Source of the DNA: a virus
DNA: 32,071 nucleotides
Reading direction: 5' to 3' (one strand)
IMG/VR virus record: IMGVR_UViG_3300031726_000031
Coordinates: 1-32,071 of that record
How positions within the stretch are numbered: the first letter of the stretch is position 1; every line of letters begins with the position of its first letter. Below, piece by piece: positions 19,830 to 27,760 of the stretch. The notes under the pieces were generated by a model. The model saw only the letters and a list, made by a program, of their open reading frames with translations, did no database searches and was not told the DNA's origin. The position numbers and the translations under genes are program-made.

Positions 19830-20894
19830 ATGGCGTTCGCCGGCCCCATCAATGCGCCTCGGGCGCTCGATCCCGTCACCGCAGTCCGCGTCAAGTTCAT
19901 GGACGCGTACTCGGACATGTTCAAGCAGCCGGCCTACGCCGACTACTTGAAGTTCGTCTACATCGACGACCCCGAGGGCGACCTCATCTACACGATCTAC
20001 GCCGAGCCGATGATGCCGCTCCGCGCCTGGTACCAGGACCGGCCGATGTCCTCGACGGACTTCCGCTACTGGACCCAGTCCATCCGCCGGTTTGGCGACG
20101 GCATGGAGATGGACGTCGACGACCTGAAGGACGACTCCAACCCGGCGAAGCGGAAGATGTACGTGATGAGCGCCGAGAAGCTCGGCGAGGCCGCGGCCGG
20201 TCTGTGGCCGTCGCTGGTGGCGGAGGCCATCGTCCGCGGCGTGACGTCGATCTGGCTGCCCGACGGCCAGAAGATCTTCGACAACCACCCGATGTCCATC
20301 AAGAAGGCGTCGGTGGGCAACTTCCGCAACTACTACGCCAACAACGTGCAGGGCGGCTCGTCGGCGTTCGCGCTCAACTACGCCAACCTGCTCTTTGCGC
20401 TCAAGGCCGGCCTCGCATTCAAGGCTCCGACGGGCCTGGACTACCCGGTGCATTACACCCACCTCGGGGTGCCGCCCGGTCAGGCCAAGTCGGCCGCGCG
20501 TCTCGTGCAGTTCGACCGCCTGCCCGGCGTCGAGATCAACGCCGCCAACATCGGCGGCGACGCGGTGAACGAGATCGCCAAGCTGTACAGCCCTGAGGTC
20601 TGCGAGATCGCCAACCTTCCGGCCGGCACCTGGTGCCTCATCGACGCCACCACGCCGTCGGAGCGTCCGATCGCGCTCAAGAAGCGCCAGGACGTCACCT
20701 GGCAGTTCACCCAGGGCGGCGAAGTCGTCGGCACCTCGCAGGACGAGGGTCTCGTCTCCGAGATGGTGTTCACCAAGAACAAGACCAAGTACGGCCCGAA
20801 GGCGCGCGGCGAGGCGTTCTTTCGCAACTGGTGGAGGGTCGCTTTCTTCGACGGCAACGCATCGCCGGTCACCTCCCTCTCCATCATCTCGTAA
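19830..20894 (+). CDS. major capsid protein, Mu gpT-like (354 aa)
   Basis: The length and position fit a major head subunit. DAYSDMFKQPAYADYLKFVY and DRPMSSTDFRYWTQSIRRFG are followed by LPDGQKIFDNHPM at about 144-156. That segment resembles the 'DGkplFs.dHP' signature of Mu gpT-type capsid proteins. A late KARGEAFFRNWWRVAFFDGN ends the fold. A good ribosome site precedes the ATG. The protein forms the HK97-fold shell. The gpT assignment rests on pattern similarity. Confidence 0.8.
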   Translation: MAFAGPINAPRALDPVTAVRVKFMDAYSDMFKQPAYADYLKFVYIDDPEGDLIYTIYAEPMMPLRAWYQDRPMSSTDFRYWTQSIRRFGDGMEMDVDDLKDDSNPAKRKMYVMSAEKLGEAAAGLWPSLVAEAIVRGVTSIWLPDGQKIFDNHPMSIKKASVGNFRNYYANNVQGGSSAFALNYANLLFALKAGLAFKAPTGLDYPVHYTHLGVPPGQAKSAARLVQFDRLPGVEINAANIGGDAVNEIAKLYSPEVCEIANLPAGTWCLIDATTPSERPIALKKRQDVTWQFTQGGEVVGTSQDEGLVSEMVFTKNKTKYGPKARGEAFFRNWWRVAFFDGNASPVTSLSIIS

Positions 20895-20924
20895 GCCCAA
20901 CCGGAACCGGAAAGGACCATCCAC

Positions 20925-21392
20925 ATGCAGGGAATTCTTCGCCCGATCCCGACCTACCAGTCGCACAATCTGGCTGGCGTTCGCATCGACACCAACGGTC
21001 GCAAGTTCGTTGTCGACGAGGACGCCGCCAAGAAGTTCGACGTCACGCCGCTGTACAACGCGGTCGACAAGAGCGACTTCGGCGACGAGCGCAAGGCGAT
21101 GCTGCGCCGCGAGATCGAGGGCTCGGTCAAGGCGGGATTCTGCGACGACCCGGCTGGCCCGCTCGTGCTCTCTGACAAGGCCTATGCCTTCGTCAAGGAG
21201 CTCAACGGCACGGCTATCATGATCGAGCCGCTCGACGGCGGCGCGGGCCTGGCGGTGGAGCAGCTCGCCCAGAAGGACGAGGAGCTCGCCGCCACCCGCG
21301 ACGCGCTCGCCCAGAAGGACCTCGAAGCGGCGCAGCTGAAGGCGCGCATCGAGGAACTCGAGGCCGCCAGCGCCGTCAAGGCCAAGAAGTAA
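20925..21392 (+). CDS. head-associated coiled-coil protein (155 aa)
   Basis: AAAGGA lies upstream of ATG 20925. The N-terminal 100 residues include IPTYQSHNLAGVRIDTNGRK and KSDFGDERKAMLRREIEGSV. The C-terminal 50 residues are a regular coiled coil (LAQKDEELAATRDALAQKDL). It lies between capsid and connector genes, so a head-completion or fibre-like role is likely. No family was recognised. Confidence 0.6.
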   Translation: MQGILRPIPTYQSHNLAGVRIDTNGRKFVVDEDAAKKFDVTPLYNAVDKSDFGDERKAMLRREIEGSVKAGFCDDPAGPLVLSDKAYAFVKELNGTAIMIEPLDGGAGLAVEQLAQKDEELAATRDALAQKDLEAAQLKARIEELEAASAVKAKK

Positions 21393-21395
21393 GAC

Positions 21396-22085
21396 GTGAC
21401 CCAGGCCAACCTCATCACTCCGGCGGAACTCCCGCAGTATGGAGCGCCGTCGGAGTGGTTGGCCCAGTTCCAGCCGCGGCCGCTGGCGGTGCAGATCATC
21501 ACCGGCGGCATTCTTGGCGTCATGTCGTTTCAGTGGAAGCGCCAGGAGCAGGACGACAACACCTGGAGCGCTACCATCATCAGCGAGGCTGGCGCGTCGT
21601 CGCAGTTCGACCTGCCTGACCCCGGCTATGGCTCTTTGATTTTCGGCGCTGGCTCTTATTCTCCCACGACCAGCTACGTAGTGGGTTCGACGGGGATCGT
21701 GACGCCGGGGATTGGCGCGCTCAACGCGCTGACCGCCACGCGCTTTGATCCGCGCCTGGTTGCATGCACCACTGCCACCAAGAAGGCCTGCACGTGGATG
21801 CAGCCACGCATTGTGGGCCCCGTCCTCTCGGTGGGCGAAGACATCAAGGAATGGCTGGCGCACACGGCCATCTTCTCGCTGCTCTCGCGCAACGGCTTCG
21901 CTCCGGCGAGTGCCGAAGCGGGAGCCGACGACAACCGCCGCGCCAACGCCGAGAGCGCCAAGCGCGAGCTCAAGGCCATCGGCGCGGCATCCGAGCGGCC
22001 CGCCGACTTGGTTGATTCCTCAACTTCACAGCAGGGTGCCGGCCTCAACGCATACCCGCTCGGCGACGACCTCGCAGGATGGTGA
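21396..22085 (+). CDS. head-tail connector candidate (229 aa, GTG start)
   Basis: The start MTQANLITPAELPQYGAPSE resembles gp36/DUF1320-type connector proteins. The C-terminal half also fits that fold: SVGEDIKEWLAHTAIFSLLS, then RRANAESAKRELKAIGAASE. An extra beta-rich segment (about 35-110, SFQWKRQEQDDNTWSATIIS) is inserted in the middle, making the protein longer than DUF1320 members. The role would be closing the head and joining the tail. Confidence 0.55.
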   Translation: MTQANLITPAELPQYGAPSEWLAQFQPRPLAVQIITGGILGVMSFQWKRQEQDDNTWSATIISEAGASSQFDLPDPGYGSLIFGAGSYSPTTSYVVGSTGIVTPGIGALNALTATRFDPRLVACTTATKKACTWMQPRIVGPVLSVGEDIKEWLAHTAIFSLLSRNGFAPASAEAGADDNRRANAESAKRELKAIGAASERPADLVDSSTSQQGAGLNAYPLGDDLAGW

Positions 22086-22088
22086 CCA

Positions 22089-22436
22089 ATGGGTCTTGAA
22101 GCATATCAGGGCTCGACGGGCATCTCGAATGACGCCGTCGGTGCTACGCCGGTCCAACTCGGCGCCGGTCCACAGCAGATCATCGCGATCATCCTCACCA
22201 ACACCACAGGCGCTACGGCCTATGTCCAGTTCTTCGACAAGCTGGCCGCGAACGTCAGCCTTGGCACCGACGTGCCGAAGTTCTTCATCCGGCTGGGCGC
22301 GAACCAGCAGCTGGCGATCTTGGGCTGTGAGCCGATCACGCTCGGCGGCTCGGGTGCCAGCATCGCCGGCACAACGGCACCAGGCAATGCCGTCGCCGCG
22401 GTCGTCAGTGTGACGGCATTTATGCTGCCGCTCTGA
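22089..22436 (+). CDS. small beta-rich structural protein (115 aa)
   Basis: The sequence is neutral, Gly/Ala/Thr-rich and beta-like throughout: GATPVQLGAGPQQIIAIILT, NTTGATAYVQFFDKLAANVS, FFIRLGANQQLAILGCEPIT. It is typical of small decoration or head-fibre proteins. It is placed between connector and gpG-like genes. No family is assigned. Confidence 0.55.
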   Translation: MGLEAYQGSTGISNDAVGATPVQLGAGPQQIIAIILTNTTGATAYVQFFDKLAANVSLGTDVPKFFIRLGANQQLAILGCEPITLGGSGASIAGTTAPGNAVAAVVSVTAFMLPL

Positions 22437-23011
22437 TGCCGCTGACTGGCGACTTCGAAAAGCTGCATCGCCTGGTCGATGGCGTCGCCAGCCTGGCTCG
22501 CGGCACCGAGAAGCAAAGGCTCACCAGCAAGGTGCGGGGCTCAGTCCGCACGTTGCTCAACGACGAGTTTCGGCGGGGCGTAGGTCCCGACGGCACGCCG
22601 TGGAAGAAGACCGTGCGCGGGCTGGCGGCGCTTGTCTCGCGCAAGCTGGCGCAGGCGTGGATGGCGACGCTGCTGCCGAACGGTGTGCGCTTCACCGCAA
22701 AGACATCCAGGGACATCCTCGACGCGCACCAACAGGGCGAGACGTTCGCGGCGCGCGCTGTTGCGTCGCATCGGCAGTTCTCCACCTTCGACAAGCTTGG
22801 CCGGATGGTCAGGACGAGCCGAGCCCTGAACAAAAAGGGCGAGGCACGCCGCGGCGTGACGCAGACCTATGCGCGGGCCCACCACGTCGGTCCGCGAGTA
22901 CTTCCGGCGCGCCCAAGCTACCCGACCACCACACTGCCCGATCGCTGGGCCAAGGCTGTCGGTGGTGGCCTGCTCACGATGTTCACCGAGTGGCAGCGGA
23001 GGTTCGGGTAG
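22436..23011 (+). CDS. virion morphogenesis protein, Mu gpG-like (191 aa)
   Basis: The protein reads VRGSVRTLLNDEFRRGVGPD and GTPWKKT, the signature of Mu gpG-like virion morphogenesis proteins ('F..e..P.G..W..l'). It ends in THHVG-like and ARPSYPTTTLPDRW segments, also seen in that family. It likely acts in tail completion or head-tail joining. The ATG shares a base with the previous TGA. Confidence 0.75.
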   Translation: MPLTGDFEKLHRLVDGVASLARGTEKQRLTSKVRGSVRTLLNDEFRRGVGPDGTPWKKTVRGLAALVSRKLAQAWMATLLPNGVRFTAKTSRDILDAHQQGETFAARAVASHRQFSTFDKLGRMVRTSRALNKKGEARRGVTQTYARAHHVGPRVLPARPSYPTTTLPDRWAKAVGGGLLTMFTEWQRRFG

Positions 23012-24175
23012 ATGCCGTCTCCCAAGTCGCCGCCGACGCTGCTTGGCGACTCGCTGAACACGATGCCGGCGCTGGCCAACTTCGCGCCGGTGCTTGTCGG
23101 TGGCAGGAAGAAGCTTAAAACGCGACCTTGTCCGTCGGTGGTGCTGATTCCCATCGAGGGGCCGCACGGTCCTGGTCTCGATGTGATCGCATCGCTCGTC
23201 GACGTGGACCTCAAGATGCTGGCGATCATCTGGGCCAAGGACATCGACCAGGCGTGGGATCTGAAGGCCCGGCTGGTCCAGGCCCTCAAGCAGCACGCCA
23301 TTGGGAACCCGACGGCGCCATTCGCGGCAACCCCGAGTCAGCAAGGTTTTTTCATCACCTACATCAACGAGGAATGGGACCCAATCCCCGACGCTGCGCA
23401 GGACGGCGAAGAGGTTGGTGTGGCCTTCACGATCCGCGCGGCCGTCGCGCCAGTTCAACGGCTCGGCGTCGGCCTGGTGGCGGCCACGTCCATCGCCCCG
23501 GCAGTCCTGGCGGGCAACGACTACGCGACCCTGCTGCTGGCGCAGCGCACCGCGGCCGGCCTCTTCCCGCGCAACTACTGGACGCTTGACTACGGCACCA
23601 AGTGCACGACGGGAAGCGCTGGCTGCATCGATCGCGGCAGTGCTGGACAGGCGCTCATCAACCTCGCAGCGCCGATCGACCAGCAGAGCTTTGTCCCGTC
23701 GAGCCTGACCGGCGCCGCGCGAATCCAGGCGGCCGACAGCGGGTCCCTGCGAGTCAACGTCGGCGCAATCAGCTCGACTCCGTTCGCCGTCGAGACCTGG
23801 CTCACCGCCTACACGCAGGTCGCTCCGCTGACGGGCATGGTTGGCCTTGGGCAATTCTCGATCGGCCTCGACGCGGCCGGGCACTTCCTGATCTGGGGCG
23901 GCTCCTCGGCGATCGTCACCTCGTCGCGCCTCTATGCACCTGGCGCGCGCCACTTCGTGATGGCCCGCTACAACACCAGCGGCACCCTGTGGGATCTGTG
24001 GGTCGACGGCACGCTCGTCGGCAGCGCAGTTCACGCTGCGCCAGCAATCAGCGGCGACTTTTTCCAGATCCAAGGCGACGGCAATGACGTCGCGTTTGAG
24101 CACCCAGCTTTGACGCTCGGCCTGCCAACGCAGGCGCAGCAAATCGCAACCACCGCGCTCGCCGACCTTCTCTAA
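23012..24175 (+). CDS. tail-terminator-like protein fused to a LamG/lectin-like domain (387 aa)
   Basis: Residues 1-150 look like a tail terminator or completion protein: CPSVVLIPIEGPHGPGLDVI, DVDLKMLAIIWAKDIDQAWD, FFITYINEEWDPIP and VGVAFTIRAAVAPVQ. From about 180 a beta-sandwich domain of the LamG/concanavalin type appears, with PFAVETWLTAYTQVAPLTGM, GRYN-like spacing in GARHFVMARYNTSGTLWDLW and VDGTLVGSA. Such domains bind carbohydrate or decorate surfaces. The fusion would display a lectin-like domain at the head-tail neck. Confidence 0.65.
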   Translation: MPSPKSPPTLLGDSLNTMPALANFAPVLVGGRKKLKTRPCPSVVLIPIEGPHGPGLDVIASLVDVDLKMLAIIWAKDIDQAWDLKARLVQALKQHAIGNPTAPFAATPSQQGFFITYINEEWDPIPDAAQDGEEVGVAFTIRAAVAPVQRLGVGLVAATSIAPAVLAGNDYATLLLAQRTAAGLFPRNYWTLDYGTKCTTGSAGCIDRGSAGQALINLAAPIDQQSFVPSSLTGAARIQAADSGSLRVNVGAISSTPFAVETWLTAYTQVAPLTGMVGLGQFSIGLDAAGHFLIWGGSSAIVTSSRLYAPGARHFVMARYNTSGTLWDLWVDGTLVGSAVHAAPAISGDFFQIQGDGNDVAFEHPALTLGLPTQAQQIATTALADLL

Positions 24176-24188
24176 CGGGAGACCCCAC

Positions 24189-24521
24189 ATGAACGAAGTC
24201 CAAAGCGCCCCCGGCGCTGACGCCACCGTTGCGCCCGAACCCGCGCACGCGGCCGCCCCGGTCTCCGCTCCTCCGCCAGCTCCGCCCGCGCCCGCCGAAG
24301 AAGCGCCAGCGGTCGAGGAGCGCGTCGAACCCACCGTGCGCGACCACGCGGCCCGGCTCGAGCTCGAGCCTTGGCAGATCGCCACCATCGTCGCGCGCAT
24401 GAACGGCGAGCACGACGCCGATGGCAAGCGGGTCTTCGCCAAGGGCGTCGACCTCAACACGCGCCTCACCGACACCGACTTTGACGCCGCGCTGAAGACC
24501 GCGCTGCACGGGAGAATCTAA
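24189..24521 (+). CDS. small protein with Pro/Ala-rich N-terminus (110 aa)
   Basis: About 45 residues of Ala/Pro-rich linker (AAPVSAPPPAPPAPAEEAPA) precede a compact domain (ARLELEPWQIATIVARMNGE, VFAKGVDLNTRLTDTDFDAA). It lies immediately before the sheath gene, where Mu-like phages carry a small gene of unknown role. Its stop base is shared with the sheath ATG. Confidence 0.6.
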   Translation: MNEVQSAPGADATVAPEPAHAAAPVSAPPPAPPAPAEEAPAVEERVEPTVRDHAARLELEPWQIATIVARMNGEHDADGKRVFAKGVDLNTRLTDTDFDAALKTALHGRI

Positions 24522-26311
24522 TGTCGCAGGGTCAATCGGTCTGGAGCGTCACCTCCGGCGGCGGGCAGATCCGCGCTACCTCGCAGCAGATCGCGCGCTC
24601 CGTTGTGCACCTCGACGTGTCTCCGCTCGGCACGCCCAACACGCTGATCCCCATCGGCGACCCGTCGGGCATCAAGGCCCTTCTCGACTCGGGGCGCCTC
24701 GCCGAGGTCTGTGCGTTCACCGCGCGGCAGGGCCAGAGCAAGTATGCGATGCCGGTCAACCCGTCGGTCGCAGGCGCGCTCGGGCCCGTCGTACAGTCGG
24801 GCGCCGGCGTTGGCGTCGTCACGCCCTCCTTCGTCCCGCACAAGGGCATCCAGCTCCTGTGTACCATCGGCGGCATCCTCGGGACCTCGTTCGTCCGCGC
24901 CTCGCTCGATGGCGGCGTGACCTACGGCCCAGCGTTTGCCACCGCCGCCTCGGTGCGTATCCCCGGCACCTATTGCACGCTATCGTTCGGCGCTGCCACC
25001 TACGTCGCCACCAAGACGTGGAACCTCGGCATCGACGGCACGATCACCCCCGGCTCCGGCTGGGCCGGCGTCATCACGCAGGTGTCGAGCCCGATAGACG
25101 ACTACGAGATCGTGGTCACGGTCAACAAGACCGGTGCCCTCGGCGCGGCCGTCATCCAGGTCTCCCTCGACAACGGCAACGGCATCTTCATCTCGTCGGC
25201 CCTGGTGCCAGTGAGCGGCATCGTGGTGCTCCCCGGCACCGGCGTTATCCTCACGCTCTCGGGCGCGTCGTTCTCCCAGGGCGACACCTACACCTTCCTG
25301 GTGGTCGGGCCGACGTTCAACACCACCGACCTCAACAACGCTCTCACCGCGCTGCGCGCCAACCCGACGGTGGCGGCGACGCTCCTCCACGTCTCGGCCA
25401 TGCCGAGCTCGGCCGCCGGTGCCTTCTCGGCCGCCGCAACGCTCGACGCCGCGGTCGCCGGCGCCTTCGCCACCACCGGCTACGACTGGAGCGCTGCGTG
25501 CGACTGCCCCTCGAAGACGGGCGGCATGCGCATCACGTCGGCCATCACCAGCCGCAAGCACCTGCGGCCGCTCTCGTGGATGGCCGTCGAGATCTACTGC
25601 CGCACGGACCCAAGGCAGGAGCTCGCAGCCGTCGAGGTCGGGCCGCTCAAGGCCTTCTGGCCGGCGGGGCAGCAGACGATCGCAGGCCCCGGCGACATGG
25701 TGGTCCCGTCGTCGGTGGCGATCTATGACACCGCCGACACCGACGCCGTGATCTTGGCGGCGCGCGGCGGCGACCTCTCCGGGCGCACCTCGGTGTTCGT
25801 CGGTGGACGCGACGAGCGTCTGCAGCCGGGCCTCGACGATGTGCAAATCAACACCGCCACGACCTACGGCGGCGGCGGGTCCATCGCCGCGTACCTCACG
25901 ATCACCGCCGGCGTGTCGGGCTGGAAGAACCTCACCAGCAATGCGGCCTTCGCTGACGCCGGCGCGGTCCGCGCGCTGAACGTCTTCATCGCGGCGCTCC
26001 GGCCGGCCGTGCAGCAGCTCATGGGCCAGCGGCCGCAGGTCAACGGGGACGGCACGATCTCCGAGATCGACGCCACCGGGTACGACACCGCGCTCGACGG
26101 CGTCGCCAAGCGGACCATGGGCTTGGTGGCGGGTGGCGCCTTCTCCCGGCCGCAGTGCTCGTTCGCGAATGCGCAGGTGCTGCGCAGCTCGCAGCTCGGC
26201 CAGAACCCAAAGCGACTGGACGTCGCCTACAACCTCCAGTCGCTCGGCGAGGTCACCAACATCGCCAACGCCGTGTCGCTCAGCGGCGTGCTCTCGCTCG
26301 CCATCCAGTAA
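24521..26311 (+). CDS. contractile tail sheath protein, DUF2586-like (596 aa)
   Basis: It is followed at once by the tube gene, as in contractile-tailed phages. The N-terminal QIARSVVHLDVSPLGTPNTL and the C-terminal LTSNAAFADAGAVRALNVFI, LRPAVQQLMGQRP and LNIAYNLQS-like ending (RLDVAYNLQSLGEVTNIANA) match sheath architecture. Residues about 105-270 hold two tandem beta-rich units, each with 'SLDgG/nG' and an 'IPGT/LPGT' step. These would bulge from the sheath surface. Together with the tube it forms the contractile machine. Confidence 0.75.
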   Translation: MSQGQSVWSVTSGGGQIRATSQQIARSVVHLDVSPLGTPNTLIPIGDPSGIKALLDSGRLAEVCAFTARQGQSKYAMPVNPSVAGALGPVVQSGAGVGVVTPSFVPHKGIQLLCTIGGILGTSFVRASLDGGVTYGPAFATAASVRIPGTYCTLSFGAATYVATKTWNLGIDGTITPGSGWAGVITQVSSPIDDYEIVVTVNKTGALGAAVIQVSLDNGNGIFISSALVPVSGIVVLPGTGVILTLSGASFSQGDTYTFLVVGPTFNTTDLNNALTALRANPTVAATLLHVSAMPSSAAGAFSAAATLDAAVAGAFATTGYDWSAACDCPSKTGGMRITSAITSRKHLRPLSWMAVEIYCRTDPRQELAAVEVGPLKAFWPAGQQTIAGPGDMVVPSSVAIYDTADTDAVILAARGGDLSGRTSVFVGGRDERLQPGLDDVQINTATTYGGGGSIAAYLTITAGVSGWKNLTSNAAFADAGAVRALNVFIAALRPAVQQLMGQRPQVNGDGTISEIDATGYDTALDGVAKRTMGLVAGGAFSRPQCSFANAQVLRSSQLGQNPKRLDVAYNLQSLGEVTNIANAVSLSGVLSLAIQ

Positions 26312-26363
26312 CCCCAAGAAAACCAGCAACAGCGACGGGGCCCCGGTCCCGTGAGGAGCCCCC

Positions 26364-26864
26364 ATGCCTTACACCATCGGCGGCCAGGAATACCAGCACG
26401 CGCTGGTCGACCTGCAGGCCGTGAGCACCGGCGCGCCCTACAAGTTCTCGAAGTTCAAGGCGGTCAAGTTCAAGGACGCCGCCAAAAAGTCGGCGGTCAC
26501 CGACTCGCAGGGGCAGATCGTCAGCTACACCATCGGCAAGCAGGAAACCGATGCGTCGATCAAGATGCTGACGAGCGAGTGGTTCAACTGGCGCGACTGG
26601 TTGCTGCAGCAGGCGGCTATCATCACCGCCCAGAACCAGGGCAACAAGATCGGCTATGGCCAGGTCGCCAGCGATCTCACCGTGCAGTTCGGCAACACGC
26701 TGGTCTCGCTGAAGAAGCGCAAGCTCCTCGGCGTCATGGTCAACGAGGAGGCGATGGAGTCCGACGACAACCAGTCGGCGCTCGAGATCGAGGTCCCCCT
26801 CTTCCTCCTCGCCGTCACCGACGAAAACGGCAACCGCCTCATCGAATACCGGAAGCAGGGGTAA
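26364..26864 (+). CDS. tail tube protein (166 aa)
   Basis: GAGGAG precedes ATG 26364. The protein is beta-rich and of tube-like length: VDLQAVSTGAPYKFSKFKAV, KFKDAAKKSAVTDSQGQIVS, TIGKQETDASIKMLTSEWFN. It ends VEVPLFLLAVTD-like, as in tube or virion-structural proteins. It is directly after the sheath gene. It polymerises inside the sheath. Confidence 0.7.
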   Translation: MPYTIGGQEYQHALVDLQAVSTGAPYKFSKFKAVKFKDAAKKSAVTDSQGQIVSYTIGKQETDASIKMLTSEWFNWRDWLLQQAAIITAQNQGNKIGYGQVASDLTVQFGNTLVSLKKRKLLGVMVNEEAMESDDNQSALEIEVPLFLLAVTDENGNRLIEYRKQG

Positions 26865-26867
26865 GCG

Positions 26868-27605
26868 ATGGAGATCCTCGTCGTCAAGCCCACGGAGGCA
26901 GAGCTCGCCGTGCTGTTGTCCGAGCACGCGCATCGCTTTCCTCAAAAGGCCCACTTCGTCATGCCCAGCGAGGGCGGCGAGGTGGACCTGCCGGTGCTGC
27001 TCGGCAATCCCACGGGCGCGTGCAAGATGCCCGAAGGGGCCTACGTCTCGGACGCGTGGGACACGACGATCTCGACGATGTTCAAACCGCTGGCCGACGC
27101 CGACAGCGACGTCTTCCCGCTGGTGGCCGACAGCATCCTGTGGCCGGCCCCGGCGGTGTGGAACTCGTGGTGCCAGCGTTGGGCGGCGCTGCCCAACGTG
27201 GTCTATAAGGCCCTCCGAGAGAAGGTCGGCGCCGACCTTTCGGCCATCGCGATGCCGCCGAAGTCGGAGACCGCGTCGGCGCCGGTTGTCGTCGCCCTCT
27301 CCCGTGGGCGATCCAACACTTGGCGGCGCATTGCCGTAGGTGGTCGCAAGTTCGACCTGGTATTGCAGCCGCCAGACTCGGGCCTTTGGCGCCTGTTCTG
27401 CGACGCCATCAAGAAGCGCGACGCCAAGGTCTCCCAGCTCGTCCGTGACCTGGCGCAGTCCTGCCTCGTCGTGGCCGTCGAGGGGGAAGAGACGCGCAGC
27501 GCCGACGACCTCTTTGGGCCCTTTCCGGGGGCATCAACCGTCATCGCGCTGGCCGTATCGACCCTGGCGGGGGTGGCCTCGAGGTACGAACTGGGGGAAT
27601 GGTAA
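26868..27605 (+). CDS. tail assembly chaperone candidate (245 aa)
   Basis: It lies between the tube and tape-measure genes, where tail assembly chaperones are found. It starts MEILVVKPTEAELAVLLSEH and includes TTISTMFKPLADADSDVFPL, WNSWCQRWAALPNVVYKALR and a late acidic segment VAVEGEETRSADDLFGPFPG. A second small ORF in the -1 frame overlaps its end. The length is greater than for typical first chaperone subunits. The function is inferred from position only. Confidence 0.5.
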   Translation: MEILVVKPTEAELAVLLSEHAHRFPQKAHFVMPSEGGEVDLPVLLGNPTGACKMPEGAYVSDAWDTTISTMFKPLADADSDVFPLVADSILWPAPAVWNSWCQRWAALPNVVYKALREKVGADLSAIAMPPKSETASAPVVVALSRGRSNTWRRIAVGGRKFDLVLQPPDSGLWRLFCDAIKKRDAKVSQLVRDLAQSCLVVAVEGEETRSADDLFGPFPGASTVIALAVSTLAGVASRYELGEW

Positions 27606-27760
27606 GCGCGTATCGGCGCGCGCGCCTCAATCCCCTCTCTATCGCCGAAGCTGTATTGAGTTTGCTGCCGATTGAAAACCCGTCCGAGCGGCAACAGGTC
27701 GGGGCTCTCGCCGTCGGTGAATTCCTCGTCAACATCAACCGCTTCGTCGGGGGTAAATAA
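27599..27760 (+). CDS. small ORF overlapping chaperone end, in -1 frame (53 aa)
   Basis: ATG 27599 gives MVSAYRRARLNPLSIAEAVL, then LLPIENPSERQQVGALAVGE and FLVNINRFVGGK. It starts 7 nt before the previous gene's end, in the -1 frame, and shares its last base with the tape-measure ATG (TAATG). The layout recalls the G/G-T frameshift pair of lambda, but I see no well-phased slippery heptamer. It is accepted as a small chaperone-type gene. Confidence 0.6.
   Translation: MVSAYRRARLNPLSIAEAVLSLLPIENPSERQQVGALAVGEFLVNINRFVGGK

Noticed and set aside
18146-20596. 816-residue open frame over protease, decoration and capsid genes
   Set aside because: Arg/Gly/Pro-rich out-of-frame reading through three recognised genes; no motif and wrong composition.
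19773-21863. 696-residue minus-strand open frame opposite capsid genes
   Set aside because: Lies fully antisense to the capsid and connector genes and has shadow-type composition.
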